NCBI GenBank assembly: GCA_030019255.1
Contig: JASEFK010000012.1
Coordinates: 17,749-81,748, forward strand
Length of the DNA stretch: 64,000 nucleotides
Source of the DNA: Actinomycetota bacterium
Lineage (GTDB): Bacteria; Actinomycetota; Geothermincolia; Geothermincolales; RBG-13-55-18
Reading direction: 5' to 3'
Part shown: in pieces, positions 8,083 through 17,956 of the stretch
Layout of the letters: the number at the start of each line of letters is the position of its first letter
How positions within the stretch are numbered: position 1 is the stretch's first letter
Made by a program: the position numbers and the translations under genes
The notes under the pieces: model-generated
Seen by the model: the letters and a program-made list of their open reading frames with translations, nothing else
Told to the model about the DNA's origin: nothing
The model's database searches: none

Positions 8083-9411
8083 ATGGAAGAGGAAAAGAGC
8101 TTTGCCCTGCTGACCTTCGGTTGCCAGATGAACCTTCACGATGCCGAACGCATCGCCGGCATCCTCCATGCCGCGGGCTGGCGGGAAACCGAACCTGGGC
8201 AGGCCGGGGCAGTCATCCTCCTCACCTGCTGCGTGAGGGAGAGTGCCGAGGAGAGGCTTTACGGCCGGCTTTCCTCCCTCCGGCCGTTGAAGGAGGAGAG
8301 GGGCACCCTTATCGCCGTGGGCGGCTGCCTGGCCCAGAAGGACGGCCGGCGGCTCCTGGAGAGGGCCTCCCACGTGGACCTGGTCTTCGGGACCCACCAG
8401 TTTCCCCGTATCGCCGAGCTTCTGGAAGAGGCGGCCGAAAGGCGCGTCTGCGCTCTGGGGATGAACGGTCTCCGCCTGGCTGGCCTTCCGGCCAGGAGGA
8501 AGGAGAACTTCAGGGCTTGGGTGACCATAACCCACGGGTGCGACAACTTCTGTTCCTACTGCGTGGTCCCCTACGTCCGCGGAAGGGAAATGAGTAGGCC
8601 CCCGGAAGAGATACTCGAGGAAGTAGGACGCTTGGTGGAGGAGGGCGCGCGGGAGATCAACCTCCTTGGCCAGAACGTAAACTCCTACCGCCTCCGAGAG
8701 GAGGGGCGCAGCCGTTTCGCCGAGCTGCTGCGCCTCCTGGGGCGGGAATTCCCGGGGGTATGGATACGCTTCACCACCTCCCACCCTCGCGATTTCGACC
8801 GCCGGATAATGGAGGCCATCGCGGAGACGGAGAACGTATGCGAGCACGTCCACCTCCCCGTGCAGGCCGGTTCGGACCGCATACTCCAGGCCATGAACCG
8901 GGGTTACCGGGCGGCGGATTACCTTCGCAAGGTGGAGGAACTGCGGGACCTGGTGGATGGCGTGGTCCTGACCACCGACCTCATGGTAGGCTTTCCGGGG
9001 GAGACCGAGGAGGACTTCCGGCAGACCCTGGAACTGGTGGAACGGTGCCGGTTCGACGCCGCTTTCACCTTCATATACAACCCGCGTCCGGGCACCGCCG
9101 CCTCGCGGCTCGGCGACGACGTCCCCAGGGAGGTAAAGCTTGAAAGGCTGGAAAGGCTGGCGGACCTCACCCGCCGACTGACCGCGGAGAGCCTGCGGGG
9201 GAGGGTGGGAAGGGTGGAGCACGTTCTGGTGGAAGGCCCCAGCCGCAAGGACGAGGGCATGTGGAAGGCGCGCACCAGGGGAAATCAGCTGGTGCATTTC
9301 CCTCGGGGTCGGGAGAACCTGGAGGGTAAGCTGGCCCGGGTGAGGATCACCCACTCCGGCAGCTGGAGCCTTTACGGGGAACTGGTGGAGATAGGCGGCT
9401 TTACCGGTTGA
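8083..9411 (+). CDS. miaB: tRNA-2-methylthio-N6-dimethylallyladenosine synthase MiaB
   Basis: MiaB is a radical-SAM methylthiotransferase that adds the methylthio group to i6A37 of tRNAs reading UNN codons, downstream of MiaA, which is also in this window. The 442-residue product has the N-terminal UPF0004 domain with cluster cysteines (TFGCQMN, LLTCCVRE, GGCLAQK), the radical-SAM motif CDNFCSYC (about 159-166), and a C-terminal TRAM domain. I prefer the ATG at 8083, which follows GAGGGT; an ATG six codons upstream (8065) is in frame but lacks an SD. The related MtaB is less likely because the N-terminal pattern is MiaB-like. Confidence 0.93.
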   Translation: MEEEKSFALLTFGCQMNLHDAERIAGILHAAGWRETEPGQAGAVILLTCCVRESAEERLYGRLSSLRPLKEERGTLIAVGGCLAQKDGRRLLERASHVDLVFGTHQFPRIAELLEEAAERRVCALGMNGLRLAGLPARRKENFRAWVTITHGCDNFCSYCVVPYVRGREMSRPPEEILEEVGRLVEEGAREINLLGQNVNSYRLREEGRSRFAELLRLLGREFPGVWIRFTTSHPRDFDRRIMEAIAETENVCEHVHLPVQAGSDRILQAMNRGYRAADYLRKVEELRDLVDGVVLTTDLMVGFPGETEEDFRQTLELVERCRFDAAFTFIYNPRPGTAASRLGDDVPREVKLERLERLADLTRRLTAESLRGRVGRVEHVLVEGPSRKDEGMWKARTRGNQLVHFPRGRENLEGKLARVRITHSGSWSLYGELVEIGGFTG

Positions 9412-9552
9412 GGGCTGTTTCCCGGACGCCGGACCGGGGTATCCTAATATCTGGCCGGCCGCGAGTTACTACGGAAGCCCATCCTGGGAGCGCGGAAACC
9501 CGGGGTCTGGAGATAGGTGAACGGTCGAAGGGCGTTTGCTGGGGGTGATGGA

Positions 9553-10395
9553 GTGAGCGCTGAAGCGGGAATCTTAGGCGGGTGCATAGTCCCCCACCCT
9601 CCGCTGCTGGTGCCCGACATCGGGGGCAGGGAACTAGAGAGGGTGCGTTCCACCCGGGAAGCCATGGAGAAACTGGGGTCGGCCGTCAGGGACCTGGGCC
9701 CGGACGTCCTGGTGATGATCTCTCCCCACACCCCCATTTTCCGGGACGCCTTCTCCGTCAAGGTGGGGGAAAGGCTGGAGGGGAGTTTCGCCTCCTTCGG
9801 ATGTCCTCAGGTGCGCATAGCCAAGAACAACGATGTCGAGCTGGCTCGCGCCGTGGTCGAGGAAGCCAAGGCGGAGGGCCTCCCCCTGGTACCCCTGGAG
9901 CACTCGAGGGGAGGCTGGCTGGACAGGGGCGAGGAGCTGGACCACGGGCTTCTGGTGCCCCTCTACTACCTCGACCGGTATCTGGAAACGCCCATAATCT
10001 CCCTGTCCATCTCCGGGCTGGATTACCGGAGCCACTTCCGCCTGGGGAGGATCGCGCGCCGGGCATGCCGCCGGACGGGGAGGAAGGCCGTCTTCGTGGC
10101 CAGCGGGGATCTTTCTCACCGCCTTATAAGGGGGGCGCCGGCCGGGTATCATCCCCGGGCAGCGGAGTTCGACCGCCGCATCGTGGACATCGCCCGCACC
10201 GGGGACTTCGAGTCCCTGTACCTGCTGGAGGAGGAACTGGTGGAAGCGGCTGGGGAATGCGGACTCCGTTCCATCCACGCCCTGTGGGGAGCCTTGAAGG
10301 ACGGGGAGCTGCACAACCAAGTGCTTTCCTACGAGGGTCCCTTCGGGGTAGGGTACCTGGTGTCCCTGCACCTCATCTCCTCTCGGGAGGTGTGA
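9553..10395 (+). CDS. LigB-like class III extradiol dioxygenase family protein (AmmeMemo-type)
   Basis: The 280-residue protein begins [16 protein letters not shown] and contains [10 protein letters not shown] and [11 protein letters not shown], typical of the LigB/Memo superfamily, whose His residues can bind a metal. It ends 2 bases before an AMMECR1-domain gene. In many anaerobes a LigB-like domain and AMMECR1 are fused and accompany a radical-SAM protein, the uncharacterised AmmeMemoRadiSam system. Here the two domains are separate genes and no radical-SAM partner is adjacent. I chose the GTG at 9553 because homologues begin close to the GGCIVPHPP strand; a GTG at 9517 is possible. A real ring-cleaving activity is not supported. 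Confidence 0.82.
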   Translation: MSAEAGILGGCIVPHPPLLVPDIGGRELERVRSTREAMEKLGSAVRDLGPDVLVMISPHTPIFRDAFSVKVGERLEGSFASFGCPQVRIAKNNDVELARAVVEEAKAEGLPLVPLEHSRGGWLDRGEELDHGLLVPLYYLDRYLETPIISLSISGLDYRSHFRLGRIARRACRRTGRKAVFVASGDLSHRLIRGAPAGYHPRAAEFDRRIVDIARTGDFESLYLLEEELVEAAGECGLRSIHALWGALKDGELHNQVLSYEGPFGVGYLVSLHLISSREV

Positions 10396-10397
10396 GA

Positions 10398-10937
10398 ATG
10401 AGCGGGAAGGAAACCCGGAGCCCGAGCAGCCCTCACGTGTCCCTTGCCCGAGCGGCCATCGAGAAGTGGGTCCGGGAGAGGAAAATCCTGGATCCCGGAC
10501 CCCGGGAGAGGCTGCCCGAGGAGCTGCGGGAGCGGGCCGGAGCCTTCGTTAGCCTCAAGAAGGGGGGCGAGCTCAGGGGGTGCATCGGCACCTTCCAGCC
10601 CACCCGGGATAACCTGGCCGAGGAGATTGTCTCCAACGCCATCAGCGCCGCCACCCGCGATCCCCGCTTCCCCCCCGTGAGCCCGGATGAACTCCCGGAC
10701 CTGGACATAAGCGTGGATGTCCTGAGCGAACCGGAACCGGTGGAGGACATCTCCCAACTCGACCCCCGCCGCTACGGGGTCATCGTCCAGAGCGGAGGGC
10801 GGCTGGGCCTCCTCCTCCCGGACCTGGAAGGCGTGGACACCGTGGAGGAGCAGCTGGACATCGCCAGGCGCAAGGCCGGGATCGGCGGGCACGAACCCAT
10901 CCACATCTACCGTTTCACGGTCCGGAGGCACCATTGA
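10398..10937 (+). CDS. AMMECR1 domain protein
   Basis: The 179-residue protein is a complete AMMECR1 domain: [16 protein letters not shown] contains the family hallmark LRGCIG, followed by [19 protein letters not shown] and [23 protein letters not shown]. Biochemical function is unknown across bacteria, archaea and humans; co-occurrence with Memo/LigB proteins and radical-SAM enzymes suggests a modification system. The ATG at 10398 follows GGGAGGTGTG, and the 2-base gap indicates translation coupled to the upstream LigB-like gene. The 298-bp spacer after it (10938-11235) shows no gene. Confidence 0.93.
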   Translation: MSGKETRSPSSPHVSLARAAIEKWVRERKILDPGPRERLPEELRERAGAFVSLKKGGELRGCIGTFQPTRDNLAEEIVSNAISAATRDPRFPPVSPDELPDLDISVDVLSEPEPVEDISQLDPRRYGVIVQSGGRLGLLLPDLEGVDTVEEQLDIARRKAGIGGHEPIHIYRFTVRRHH

Positions 10938-11235
10938 GGGAGACGGCTCCATCGAGGGAGGCGCCTCCCGGGATGCGCACGAGAGGAGAGACCGGGATGA
11001 GCCACATTGTCCGGCGGGATCCGGCGTCCTCGTCCCGGAGCGCCGGCGCATTGCGGGGATGGAACATGGCGGCATGCCGCTCCTCCATGCGTTCCGCGGG
11101 GAGGGAAGGTTTTCCGGACCGGAAGCCCGGACGAAGGAAGGAGGTCGCGGCGGTCTCCGACCCGCTCCAGGGCCGCTTCATGCGCCTGCAGGCTTCACTC
11201 CGGCACGCGAGACCTACGAACCAACCCTGAAGTTG

Positions 11236-12204
11236 ATGGCCGAGGGGAACGCCGGCAAGGGAATAAGGGTGGCCGCCGTCCTGGGCCCTACGGCGGTGGG
11301 GAAAAGCCGCATAGCCGTGGAGGTGGCTCGCCACCTGGAGGCGGAGATCATCTCCGTGGATTCCATGCAGGTATACCGTGGCATGGACATCGGCACCGCC
11401 AAGCCGGGGCCCGAGCTGCAGGAGATAGTCCCCCACCACATGATCGACGTGGCGGATCCCGCCGAGGATTATTCCGTGGCCCGCTTCCAGCGGGAGGCGC
11501 GCCGGGCGGTGGAGGAAGTGGCGGCACGGGGAAAGGTGCCCCTCCTGGTGGGGGGAACGGGCCTGTACTTCGAGGCAGTGGTCTACGACCTCCGCTTTCC
11601 GCCCGGTGGCGAGGAGGACGAACTCCGGCGGGAACTGGAAAAGTGGGCGGAAGAGGACCTGGACGGACTGAAGCGGCGACTGAGGGAGGTGGATCCCGAA
11701 TTCGCCTCCCGTGGTGACTTCTCCAATCCCCGCCGCGTGATCCGGGCCATGGAAGTCTACCTGCGGACGGGCGTTCCCATTTCCCGCTTCCAGTCGCGTC
11801 GCGGCGAGCAGGCGCTGGTCTACCCCTATTGCGGCGTGGTCCTGGATGCCCCCCGCCAGGCCCTCTACCGGGCCATAGACCGAAGGGTGGAAGAGATGGT
11901 TTCCGCCGGGCTGGTGGAAGAGGTGAAGGCTCTTGCGGCAAGGGGCCTTTCCCGTACCGCGAGGCAGGCCCTGGGGTACAAGGAGGTCCTTTCCTATCTT
12001 GACAGCCAAAAACCCCTCGGGGAGACTATCTCTGAAATAAAGCGCCGTTCCCGGCGCTACGCCAAGAGGCAGCTGACCTGGTTCCGGCGTCTGCCGGGAC
12101 TTCGATGGTTGAGGCTCGAGGAGCACGAGCTCCTCCAGCATCCCCCCGAGAGCTGGAAAAGAGTGCTCGAGTGCCTGCAGGAGGAGTTGAGCGGAGGAGA
12201 GTAG
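11236..12204 (+). CDS. miaA: tRNA dimethylallyltransferase MiaA
   Basis: MiaA transfers dimethylallyl from DMAPP to A37 of tRNA, making the substrate for MiaB encoded upstream. The 322-residue product has the P-loop GPTAVGKS, the DSMQVYRGMDIGTAKP substrate segment with its catalytic-type Asp, and LLVGGTGLYFEAV. The C-terminal region has the usual basic RRYAKRQLTWFRR. The start is uncertain: ATG 11236 fits family length, although no strong SD precedes it, and a GTG at 11269 sits just before the first strand. Its stop abuts the dapF start at 12205. Confidence 0.95.
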   Translation: MAEGNAGKGIRVAAVLGPTAVGKSRIAVEVARHLEAEIISVDSMQVYRGMDIGTAKPGPELQEIVPHHMIDVADPAEDYSVARFQREARRAVEEVAARGKVPLLVGGTGLYFEAVVYDLRFPPGGEEDELRRELEKWAEEDLDGLKRRLREVDPEFASRGDFSNPRRVIRAMEVYLRTGVPISRFQSRRGEQALVYPYCGVVLDAPRQALYRAIDRRVEEMVSAGLVEEVKALAARGLSRTARQALGYKEVLSYLDSQKPLGETISEIKRRSRRYAKRQLTWFRRLPGLRWLRLEEHELLQHPPESWKRVLECLQEELSGGE

Positions 12205-13062
12205 GTGGTCTTTTACAAGTATCACGGCACGGGTAACGATTTCATAATCCTGAGCGCCCTGGACCGCGGAGGGCCTTTCCTTGCCCCCGCGGAGATCGTG
12301 GAGCTCTGCCGCAGGCACACCGGCGTGGGAGCGGACGGGGTGATCTTCGCCTGTCCGCCACGTGCCGGGGGGGACGCCGGGATGCGCATCTTCAACGCCG
12401 ACGGAACGGAGGCGGAGATGTGCGGGAACGGCATCCGTTGCCTGGCCAAGTACCTTTACGAGAGGGCGGGAATCAGCCGGGAGACGATGTTCGTGGAGAC
12501 CGGGGCCGGGACCAAGGAGCTGCGCCTTTCGGTGGAGGAGGGAAGGGTGCGGGAGGTGGACGTGGACATGGGCTTTCCGGAATTCGGCGGTCCCGATCTC
12601 CCGGACTCCGTGGAAGCCGGCACCCCGATGGAGATAACCCTGGACCTCCCGGACGGGGCGAGGACCCAGGCCCTCTGCCTTTCCATGGGCAATCCCCACT
12701 GCGTGCTCTTCGTCCCCGAGGTGGAGAAGGCACCGGTAAAGGAATGGGGTCCGCACATCGAGAGACACCCTTATTTTCCCCACCGCACCAACGTGGAGTT
12801 CGTGGAGGTGGTGGATGAGGGACGCCTCAGGGTGCGGGTCTGGGAGAGGGGGGTGGGGGAGACCCAGGCCTGCGGAACGGGAGCCTGCGCCGCCTTCGTG
12901 GCCTGCGTGCATTCCGGCAGGGGGGTCACCTCCATGGAGGTGTCGCTCCCGGGCGGAAAACTCAGGATCTACGCGGATCCGGGAGGTCACGTACACCTGG
13001 TGGGCGGCGCGGTGGAGATATTCAGCGGAGAGTTGAGTCCCGGATGGATGGACCGTCACTGA
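12205..13062 (+). CDS. dapF: Diaminopimelate epimerase
   Basis: DapF interconverts LL- and meso-diaminopimelate by a two-cysteine, cofactor-independent mechanism, feeding lysine and peptidoglycan synthesis. The 285-residue protein shows KYHGTGNDFI at the start, the first catalytic Cys in EAEMCGNGIRCLAKYL, and the second in ETQACGTGACA. The start is GTG, immediately after the miaA stop, preceded by GGAGGAG inside miaA, so the genes are coupled. The next gene makes LL-DAP, the substrate of this enzyme. Confidence 0.96.
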   Translation: MVFYKYHGTGNDFIILSALDRGGPFLAPAEIVELCRRHTGVGADGVIFACPPRAGGDAGMRIFNADGTEAEMCGNGIRCLAKYLYERAGISRETMFVETGAGTKELRLSVEEGRVREVDVDMGFPEFGGPDLPDSVEAGTPMEITLDLPDGARTQALCLSMGNPHCVLFVPEVEKAPVKEWGPHIERHPYFPHRTNVEFVEVVDEGRLRVRVWERGVGETQACGTGACAAFVACVHSGRGVTSMEVSLPGGKLRIYADPGGHVHLVGGAVEIFSGELSPGWMDRH

Positions 13063-13174
13063 GTCGGTACCGGGAATTCCCGGAACCCGGGCGAGGACGT
13101 TTACCCGCCGTCGCCCTCTGGAGGGCGGTGACCAACGGCAGAGGATTCGGAAATATAAAGCCTGCAAGGAGGAG

Positions 13175-14338
13175 ATGGTGAGAGTTTCCAGGAGGATCGA
13201 GGAACTCCCGCCCTACCCCTTCGCCGAGATCGACCGGCGAGTGGAGGAGCTCAGGAAAAAGGGAGTGGAGATAATCAACTTCGGCATCGGGGACCCCGAT
13301 CTGCCCACGCCACCGCACGTGGTGGAGGAGCTCCGCCTTCAGGCGGCGCGCCCGGAGAACCACCGCTATCCCTCCTACCAGGGCATGAAGAGGTTCCGGG
13401 AGGCCGCCGCCTCCTGGTTCCTCGGCCGCTTCGGAGTGGAGCTGGATCCCGACCGGGAAGTGTTGACACTCATCGGTTCCAAGGAGGGGATCGCCCACTT
13501 TCCCCTGGCCTGCCTGAACCCGGGAGACGTGGCCTTGGTCCCGGATCCCGGTTATCCAGTCTACCGCACGGCGGTCATCCTGTCCGGCGGACAACCGGTG
13601 GACCTGCCCCTGAGCGAGGAGAACGGCTTCCTGCCCGACCTGGATTCCGTGGAGGACGCGGTCTGGGAAAAGGCCAGGGTGCTGTTCATCAACTACCCCA
13701 ACAATCCCACCGCGGCGGTGGCCGACCTTTCCTTCTTCGAGAGGGCCGTCTTCTACGCCAGGCGCCACCAGGTGGTCCTGGTTCACGACAACGCCTATTC
13801 GGAGATCACCTACGACGGCTACCGCGCTCCCTCCCTCCTGGAGGTCCCCGGGGCCCGGGAGGTGGGGCTGGAGTTCCATTCCCTATCCAAGACCTACAAC
13901 ATGACCGGATGGCGCCTGGGCTTCGCCGTGGGGGGAGAGGAGATCGTCGCCGCCCTGGGCAAGGTGAAGACCAACGTCGATTCCGGGGTCTTCAACGCCA
14001 TCCAGCTGGCGGGCGTGGCAGCCCTGGAGGGTCCCCAGGACTGCGTGGAGGACAACCGGAACGTGTACCGCAGGCGGAGGGACGAGCTGGTGAACGCACT
14101 ACGCTCCCTGGGCTGGAAGGTCGATCTTCCCAGGGCCACCCTCTACGTCTGGATGCGTGTGCCCGACGGCCACACCTCGGAATCCTTCACCCGTGAGCTT
14201 CTGGACAGGGCGGGGGTGGTGGTGGTCCCGGGGGCCGCTTACGGGTCCCGCGGGGAAGGATACGTGAGGTTCTCCCTCACCCTGCCCGACGAGGAGCTGA
14301 GGGAGGGGGTGCGCAGGCTCCGGGAAGCCTTCTCCTGA
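13175..14338 (+). CDS. dapL: LL-diaminopimelate aminotransferase (class I/II aminotransferase)
   Basis: The 387-residue PLP enzyme fits DapL, which converts tetrahydrodipicolinate to LL-DAP in one transamination and bypasses the succinylase or acetylase route. Features are NFGIGDPDLPTP, the PLP-ring segment YPSYQGMKRFREA, INYPNNPTAA, HDNAYSEI, and the Schiff-base lysine in SLSKTYNMTGWR (about residue 235). Location directly behind dapF supports the DAP assignment over a generic aromatic or alanine aminotransferase. AAGGAGG lies only 2 bases before the ATG at 13175; the adjacent GTG at 13178 has better spacing and may be the true start. Confidence 0.85.
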   Translation: MVRVSRRIEELPPYPFAEIDRRVEELRKKGVEIINFGIGDPDLPTPPHVVEELRLQAARPENHRYPSYQGMKRFREAAASWFLGRFGVELDPDREVLTLIGSKEGIAHFPLACLNPGDVALVPDPGYPVYRTAVILSGGQPVDLPLSEENGFLPDLDSVEDAVWEKARVLFINYPNNPTAAVADLSFFERAVFYARRHQVVLVHDNAYSEITYDGYRAPSLLEVPGAREVGLEFHSLSKTYNMTGWRLGFAVGGEEIVAALGKVKTNVDSGVFNAIQLAGVAALEGPQDCVEDNRNVYRRRRDELVNALRSLGWKVDLPRATLYVWMRVPDGHTSESFTRELLDRAGVVVVPGAAYGSRGEGYVRFSLTLPDEELREGVRRLREAFS

Positions 14339-14400
14339 GCGGCGGGATTCCGGATACATCCTTCCGGTAGCAGGCTGGACGTAAGGCGGGGTGACGACCC

Positions 14401-15696
14401 TTGAGCGAGGAACACAGGGACCTTTCCGAGCGACTCCCGGAAGAGGAGGCGGAGAAGGCCGTACTGGTGAGCGTGCTCTGGGGGGATGTCCCGGAGGGTG
14501 AGGCCGAGGAGAGCCTGGCCGAACTGCGCTCCCTGGCTGAAACCGCCGGCGCCGTGGTGGTCGACTTCCTCGTCCAGTCTCGCCGGAAGCCGGATTCCGC
14601 CACCCTCCTGGGCAGGGGGAAACTGGAGGAGCTGCAGAGGCGGGTTTCGAAAAATGGCGCCGACCTGGTCATCTTTGATCAGGAGCTCACCTCCTCGCAG
14701 CAGCGCAACCTGGAGAACGCCCTGGGCATCAAGGTCGTTGATCGCACCGCCCTCATCCTGGACATCTTCGCCCAGCACGCGCACTCCAAGGAGGGTAAGG
14801 CCCAGGTGGAAATGGCCCAGCTGCGCTACCAGCTTACCAGGCTGACCGGGAAGGGCGCCCAGTTGAGCCGCCTGGGAGGAGGGATAGGTACCCGGGGACC
14901 CGGCGAGACCAAGCTGGAGGTTGACCGCCGCCGCATAAACATGCGCTTGAGGACCCTGAACCGGGAACTCAGGGAGCTCACCCGGGTGCGTCGCGTGAAG
15001 AGGAAGAGGCGCCTGCGCCTGGAGGTCCCCACCTTTTCCCTGGTCGGCTACACCAACGCCGGAAAGTCCTCCCTCCTCAACCGGCTTACCGATGCCGGTG
15101 TCCTGGTGGAGGACGGCCTGTTCTCCACCCTGGACCCCACCACCAGGCGGGTGGTGCTTCCGGGGAACCGGCGCGCGGTGATCACCGACACGGTGGGTTT
15201 CATCAACCACCTGCCTCACCAGCTGGTGGAGGCCTTCAAGTCCACCCTCGAGGAGGTCAGGGAGGCGGACGTCCTCCTGCACGTCATCGACGCCTCGGCC
15301 TCCAATATCGAGCGGAAGACCAGGGCCGTGGAGGAGGTCCTGGAGGAGCTCGGCGCCCTAGAAATTCCCACTATCTACGTGCTCAACAAGATCGACCTCC
15401 TGGGGGCGGAGGAAAGGGAATCCCTGCGCAGGAAATTTCCCGGCAGCGTGCTCACCTCCACGGTCACCGGAGAGGGCCTCCCGGAGCTCAAGGAGAAGAT
15501 GGCCGCCTTCATCCCCGCCTCGCGCACCATGCGTTTGAAGCTTCCCCTGGAGGAGGGCCGCCTCCTCTCCCTGCTTTACCGGCGGGGAAGGGTGCTGGAG
15601 GTGAGCACCAGGGACGGTTTTTACCGCCTCCTGGCCGAGGTGCCCCCGGAGCTGGTGGAGAGGATGCGGCCCTTCCGGGAGGAGGACGGGGCCTGA
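14401..15696 (+). CDS. hflX: GTPase HflX
   Basis: HflX is a ribosome-associated GTPase that splits stalled or heat-damaged 70S ribosomes. The 431-residue protein has the N-terminal HflX domain (about 15-185, with GRGKLEEL and DQELTSSQQRNLE), a glycine-rich linker IGTRGPGETKLE, and a TrmE-Era-type G domain: G1 GYTNAGKSS, G3 DTVGF, G4 NKIDL. The start is TTG at 14401, with GGGGTGA upstream. It follows dapL after 62 bases and precedes the diguanylate cyclase. Confidence 0.95.
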   Translation: MSEEHRDLSERLPEEEAEKAVLVSVLWGDVPEGEAEESLAELRSLAETAGAVVVDFLVQSRRKPDSATLLGRGKLEELQRRVSKNGADLVIFDQELTSSQQRNLENALGIKVVDRTALILDIFAQHAHSKEGKAQVEMAQLRYQLTRLTGKGAQLSRLGGGIGTRGPGETKLEVDRRRINMRLRTLNRELRELTRVRRVKRKRRLRLEVPTFSLVGYTNAGKSSLLNRLTDAGVLVEDGLFSTLDPTTRRVVLPGNRRAVITDTVGFINHLPHQLVEAFKSTLEEVREADVLLHVIDASASNIERKTRAVEEVLEELGALEIPTIYVLNKIDLLGAEERESLRRKFPGSVLTSTVTGEGLPELKEKMAAFIPASRTMRLKLPLEEGRLLSLLYRRGRVLEVSTRDGFYRLLAEVPPELVERMRPFREEDGA

Positions 15697-15823
15697 GGGG
15701 CGGTACCGCGCATCCTCGCCATCCCGGTCCGGAGCCGGAGATGCGCGGCCGATGCCCGCCCTTGTCGGCGCATTGGTATAATATTTTCTCGTATTTTTCC
15801 AGGTCTTCAGGATCCAAGGGGAG

Positions 15824-17935
15824 ATGGAAGAGACGGCTGGCGGCGGAGGGGAAGGCGGCCTCTGGGCCGGGGAAACGGACCGGGAGGTGCGGAAGCGGGA
15901 GTTCATCTTCCGGCTATTCTTCACCCTCGGTTTCCTGCTCCTGGTTCAACTGGAGCGCCTGGACGTGAACCTGGGCGGGGAGATCTCCTACCCCCCACTT
16001 TATATCCTGGGAGGAATCTATCTCGCTTACACCCTGGCCACCTACCGCTATTACCGGGTGCTCAGCCTCAGGGGAAGGCTCCGCTGGCTGGCGGCGATCA
16101 TCGATGTCTCCGCCATCTGCCTGGCCATCTACCTTTGCGGTGGCGTGGAGAGCTATACCTTCCTCTTCCTGGGGCTGGCCTCGCTCATCGGAGGCGTCTA
16201 CGGCGAGTTCGGAGGGGCGGTGTTCGCCTCCCTTCTGGCCCTCCTGGGGTACACGGCGGTGATCCTGGCCGACCGGACCATTCCCTCGGGTTACGACCTT
16301 CCCCGGGCCCTCGCGCTGCGCTACGGGTTCCTGGCCGGAGCCTCCATCCTCAACTTCTACGTGACGGACATACTCCTCAAGGACCGGCGGCGACTGCGAC
16401 TCTTCTACGAGATAAGCCGCAGTTCGAGCAAGAGCCCGGCCCTTTACAACGTCATATCCGAGATCACCTACCGCATGGCCGAGATCATGCGCGCGGAGAT
16501 CACGCTCCTCTTGACCCACGACGAGAATTCCGCTTCCCTGGTGGCCCAGCAACCCTCGCCGGGGCTCGACTTCCTGACCGCTACCCGCTTGAGGATGCCC
16601 ATGGGATCGGAAAGCCTCCTGGTGAAGGCGTTCGAGCAGGGCAGGCCCCTCCTCCTCACCAGGCGTGCCTGCCGGGAAATGGAGCTGCCCGCGCTGCTCC
16701 CGGAGATACGCGTGCTAGACCTTTTGGCCTGCCCGCTGGAGGCGCGGGGCAAGAAGATAGGGCTACTGGTGCTAGCCAACAAGATGGACAGGAGGGGCTA
16801 CTCCCGGCGCGACCTGGAGCTCCTGTGCCTGCTCGCGCCCCACATCTCCGTCTTCCTGGACAACGCCCTCCTCTTCCGGCGCAGCGAGGAGAAGGTCGCC
16901 CAGCTGACCAGTCTCATCAGGGTGGTGGACGCCATCCATACCACCTCCAGCCTGGACCAGCTGTACAACCTGGCCATGGACGTCATCCGGGCCCTCTTTG
17001 CCCCGGACAAGGCCCTCATTAACCTGGTGGATGCCCAGTCGGGGATGCTAAGAACGGTGCGCAACCTGGGGTATGGTCAGGAGTACGCCGAGAAACACCT
17101 GAGCCATCCCTTCGAGCCGGTGGCGGACTGCTTCGTGCTCAGGAGCGGGGACCACTTCTTATGTCCCGATGTGGAGTCCGAAAAGCGGTGTCCCAACATG
17201 GTGGTGAGCGAGGATATCCGGTCGGTGCTCTGCGTGCCCATCCGTTCCGGCACCAAGCTGTACGGGATACTGCACATGGCCAGCCATTTCGAAAGGGGCT
17301 TCGACGAGGAGGACGCCGCCCTGGCCAAGGCCATAGGGGAGCAGATAGGCGTGGCCGTGGAGAGGGCCCGCCTCTTCGAGGAGGTAAGCCAGCTGGCCAT
17401 CACCGACGAGCTTACCGGCCTGTACAACATCCGCCACCTCAAGCGGGTACTCGGGGAGGAGGTCAAGCGATCCCTGCGCTACGGAAGGGCCTTCTCCTTC
17501 ATCATGCTGGATATCGACTATTTCAAGGTCTACAACGACCAGCACGGACACCTGCGCGGAGACGAGGTGCTGCGTATTATGGCCGGCCTCCTGCAGCAGA
17601 ATGTCCGGGAAGTAGACACCGTCTTCCGCTACGGGGGGGAGGAATTCTCCGTCATCATCCCCGAGGTGGCCAAGCAGGAGGCCCTCAACATCGCGGAACG
17701 TATACGGCGGGTGGTCCAGGATTACGTATTCCCCTTCGAGGAATTCCAGCCCGGCGGGAACCTCACCGTCAGCATGGGGATATCCGGTTTTCCGGAAGAC
17801 GCCGAGGGCACCGAGGAGCTCATCGACCGTGCCGACCGCGCCCTTTACCGCGCCAAACTCACGGGCCGCAACCGCATCTGTCTCTACGACCCCTCCCTGG
17901 ATCGGGAGGCGTTCCACCCCCATGTGCCCCAATGA
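15824..17935 (+). CDS. Membrane diguanylate cyclase with two GAF domains
   Basis: The 703-residue protein has about six predicted membrane helices (about 25-185), two GAF-type sensor regions (about 200-350 and 370-525) and a C-terminal GGDEF domain (about 530-690). GGDEF enzymes condense two GTP into c-di-GMP. The active-site loop is RYGGEEF, an accepted catalytic variant, and REVD lies five residues before it, matching the RxxD product-inhibition I-site. DIDYFKVYND provides the metal-binding Asp. No EAL or HD-GYP domain is present. The ligand for the GAF domains is unknown; the second has cysteines (DCFVL, FLCPD, RCPN, VLCVP) that could bind metal or sense redox. GGGGAG precedes the ATG. Confidence 0.9.
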   Translation: MEETAGGGGEGGLWAGETDREVRKREFIFRLFFTLGFLLLVQLERLDVNLGGEISYPPLYILGGIYLAYTLATYRYYRVLSLRGRLRWLAAIIDVSAICLAIYLCGGVESYTFLFLGLASLIGGVYGEFGGAVFASLLALLGYTAVILADRTIPSGYDLPRALALRYGFLAGASILNFYVTDILLKDRRRLRLFYEISRSSSKSPALYNVISEITYRMAEIMRAEITLLLTHDENSASLVAQQPSPGLDFLTATRLRMPMGSESLLVKAFEQGRPLLLTRRACREMELPALLPEIRVLDLLACPLEARGKKIGLLVLANKMDRRGYSRRDLELLCLLAPHISVFLDNALLFRRSEEKVAQLTSLIRVVDAIHTTSSLDQLYNLAMDVIRALFAPDKALINLVDAQSGMLRTVRNLGYGQEYAEKHLSHPFEPVADCFVLRSGDHFLCPDVESEKRCPNMVVSEDIRSVLCVPIRSGTKLYGILHMASHFERGFDEEDAALAKAIGEQIGVAVERARLFEEVSQLAITDELTGLYNIRHLKRVLGEEVKRSLRYGRAFSFIMLDIDYFKVYNDQHGHLRGDEVLRIMAGLLQQNVREVDTVFRYGGEEFSVIIPEVAKQEALNIAERIRRVVQDYVFPFEEFQPGGNLTVSMGISGFPEDAEGTEELIDRADRALYRAKLTGRNRICLYDPSLDREAFHPHVPQ

Positions 17936-17956
17936 CTGGCGTGCTTCCGGATTGCG

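Noticed and set aside
10915..13167. Very long open frame on the - strand (750 codons)
   Set aside because: It lies antisense to miaA and dapF, both of which have clear motifs; its product is His/Gly/Pro-rich without domains, a by-product of GC-rich codon bias.
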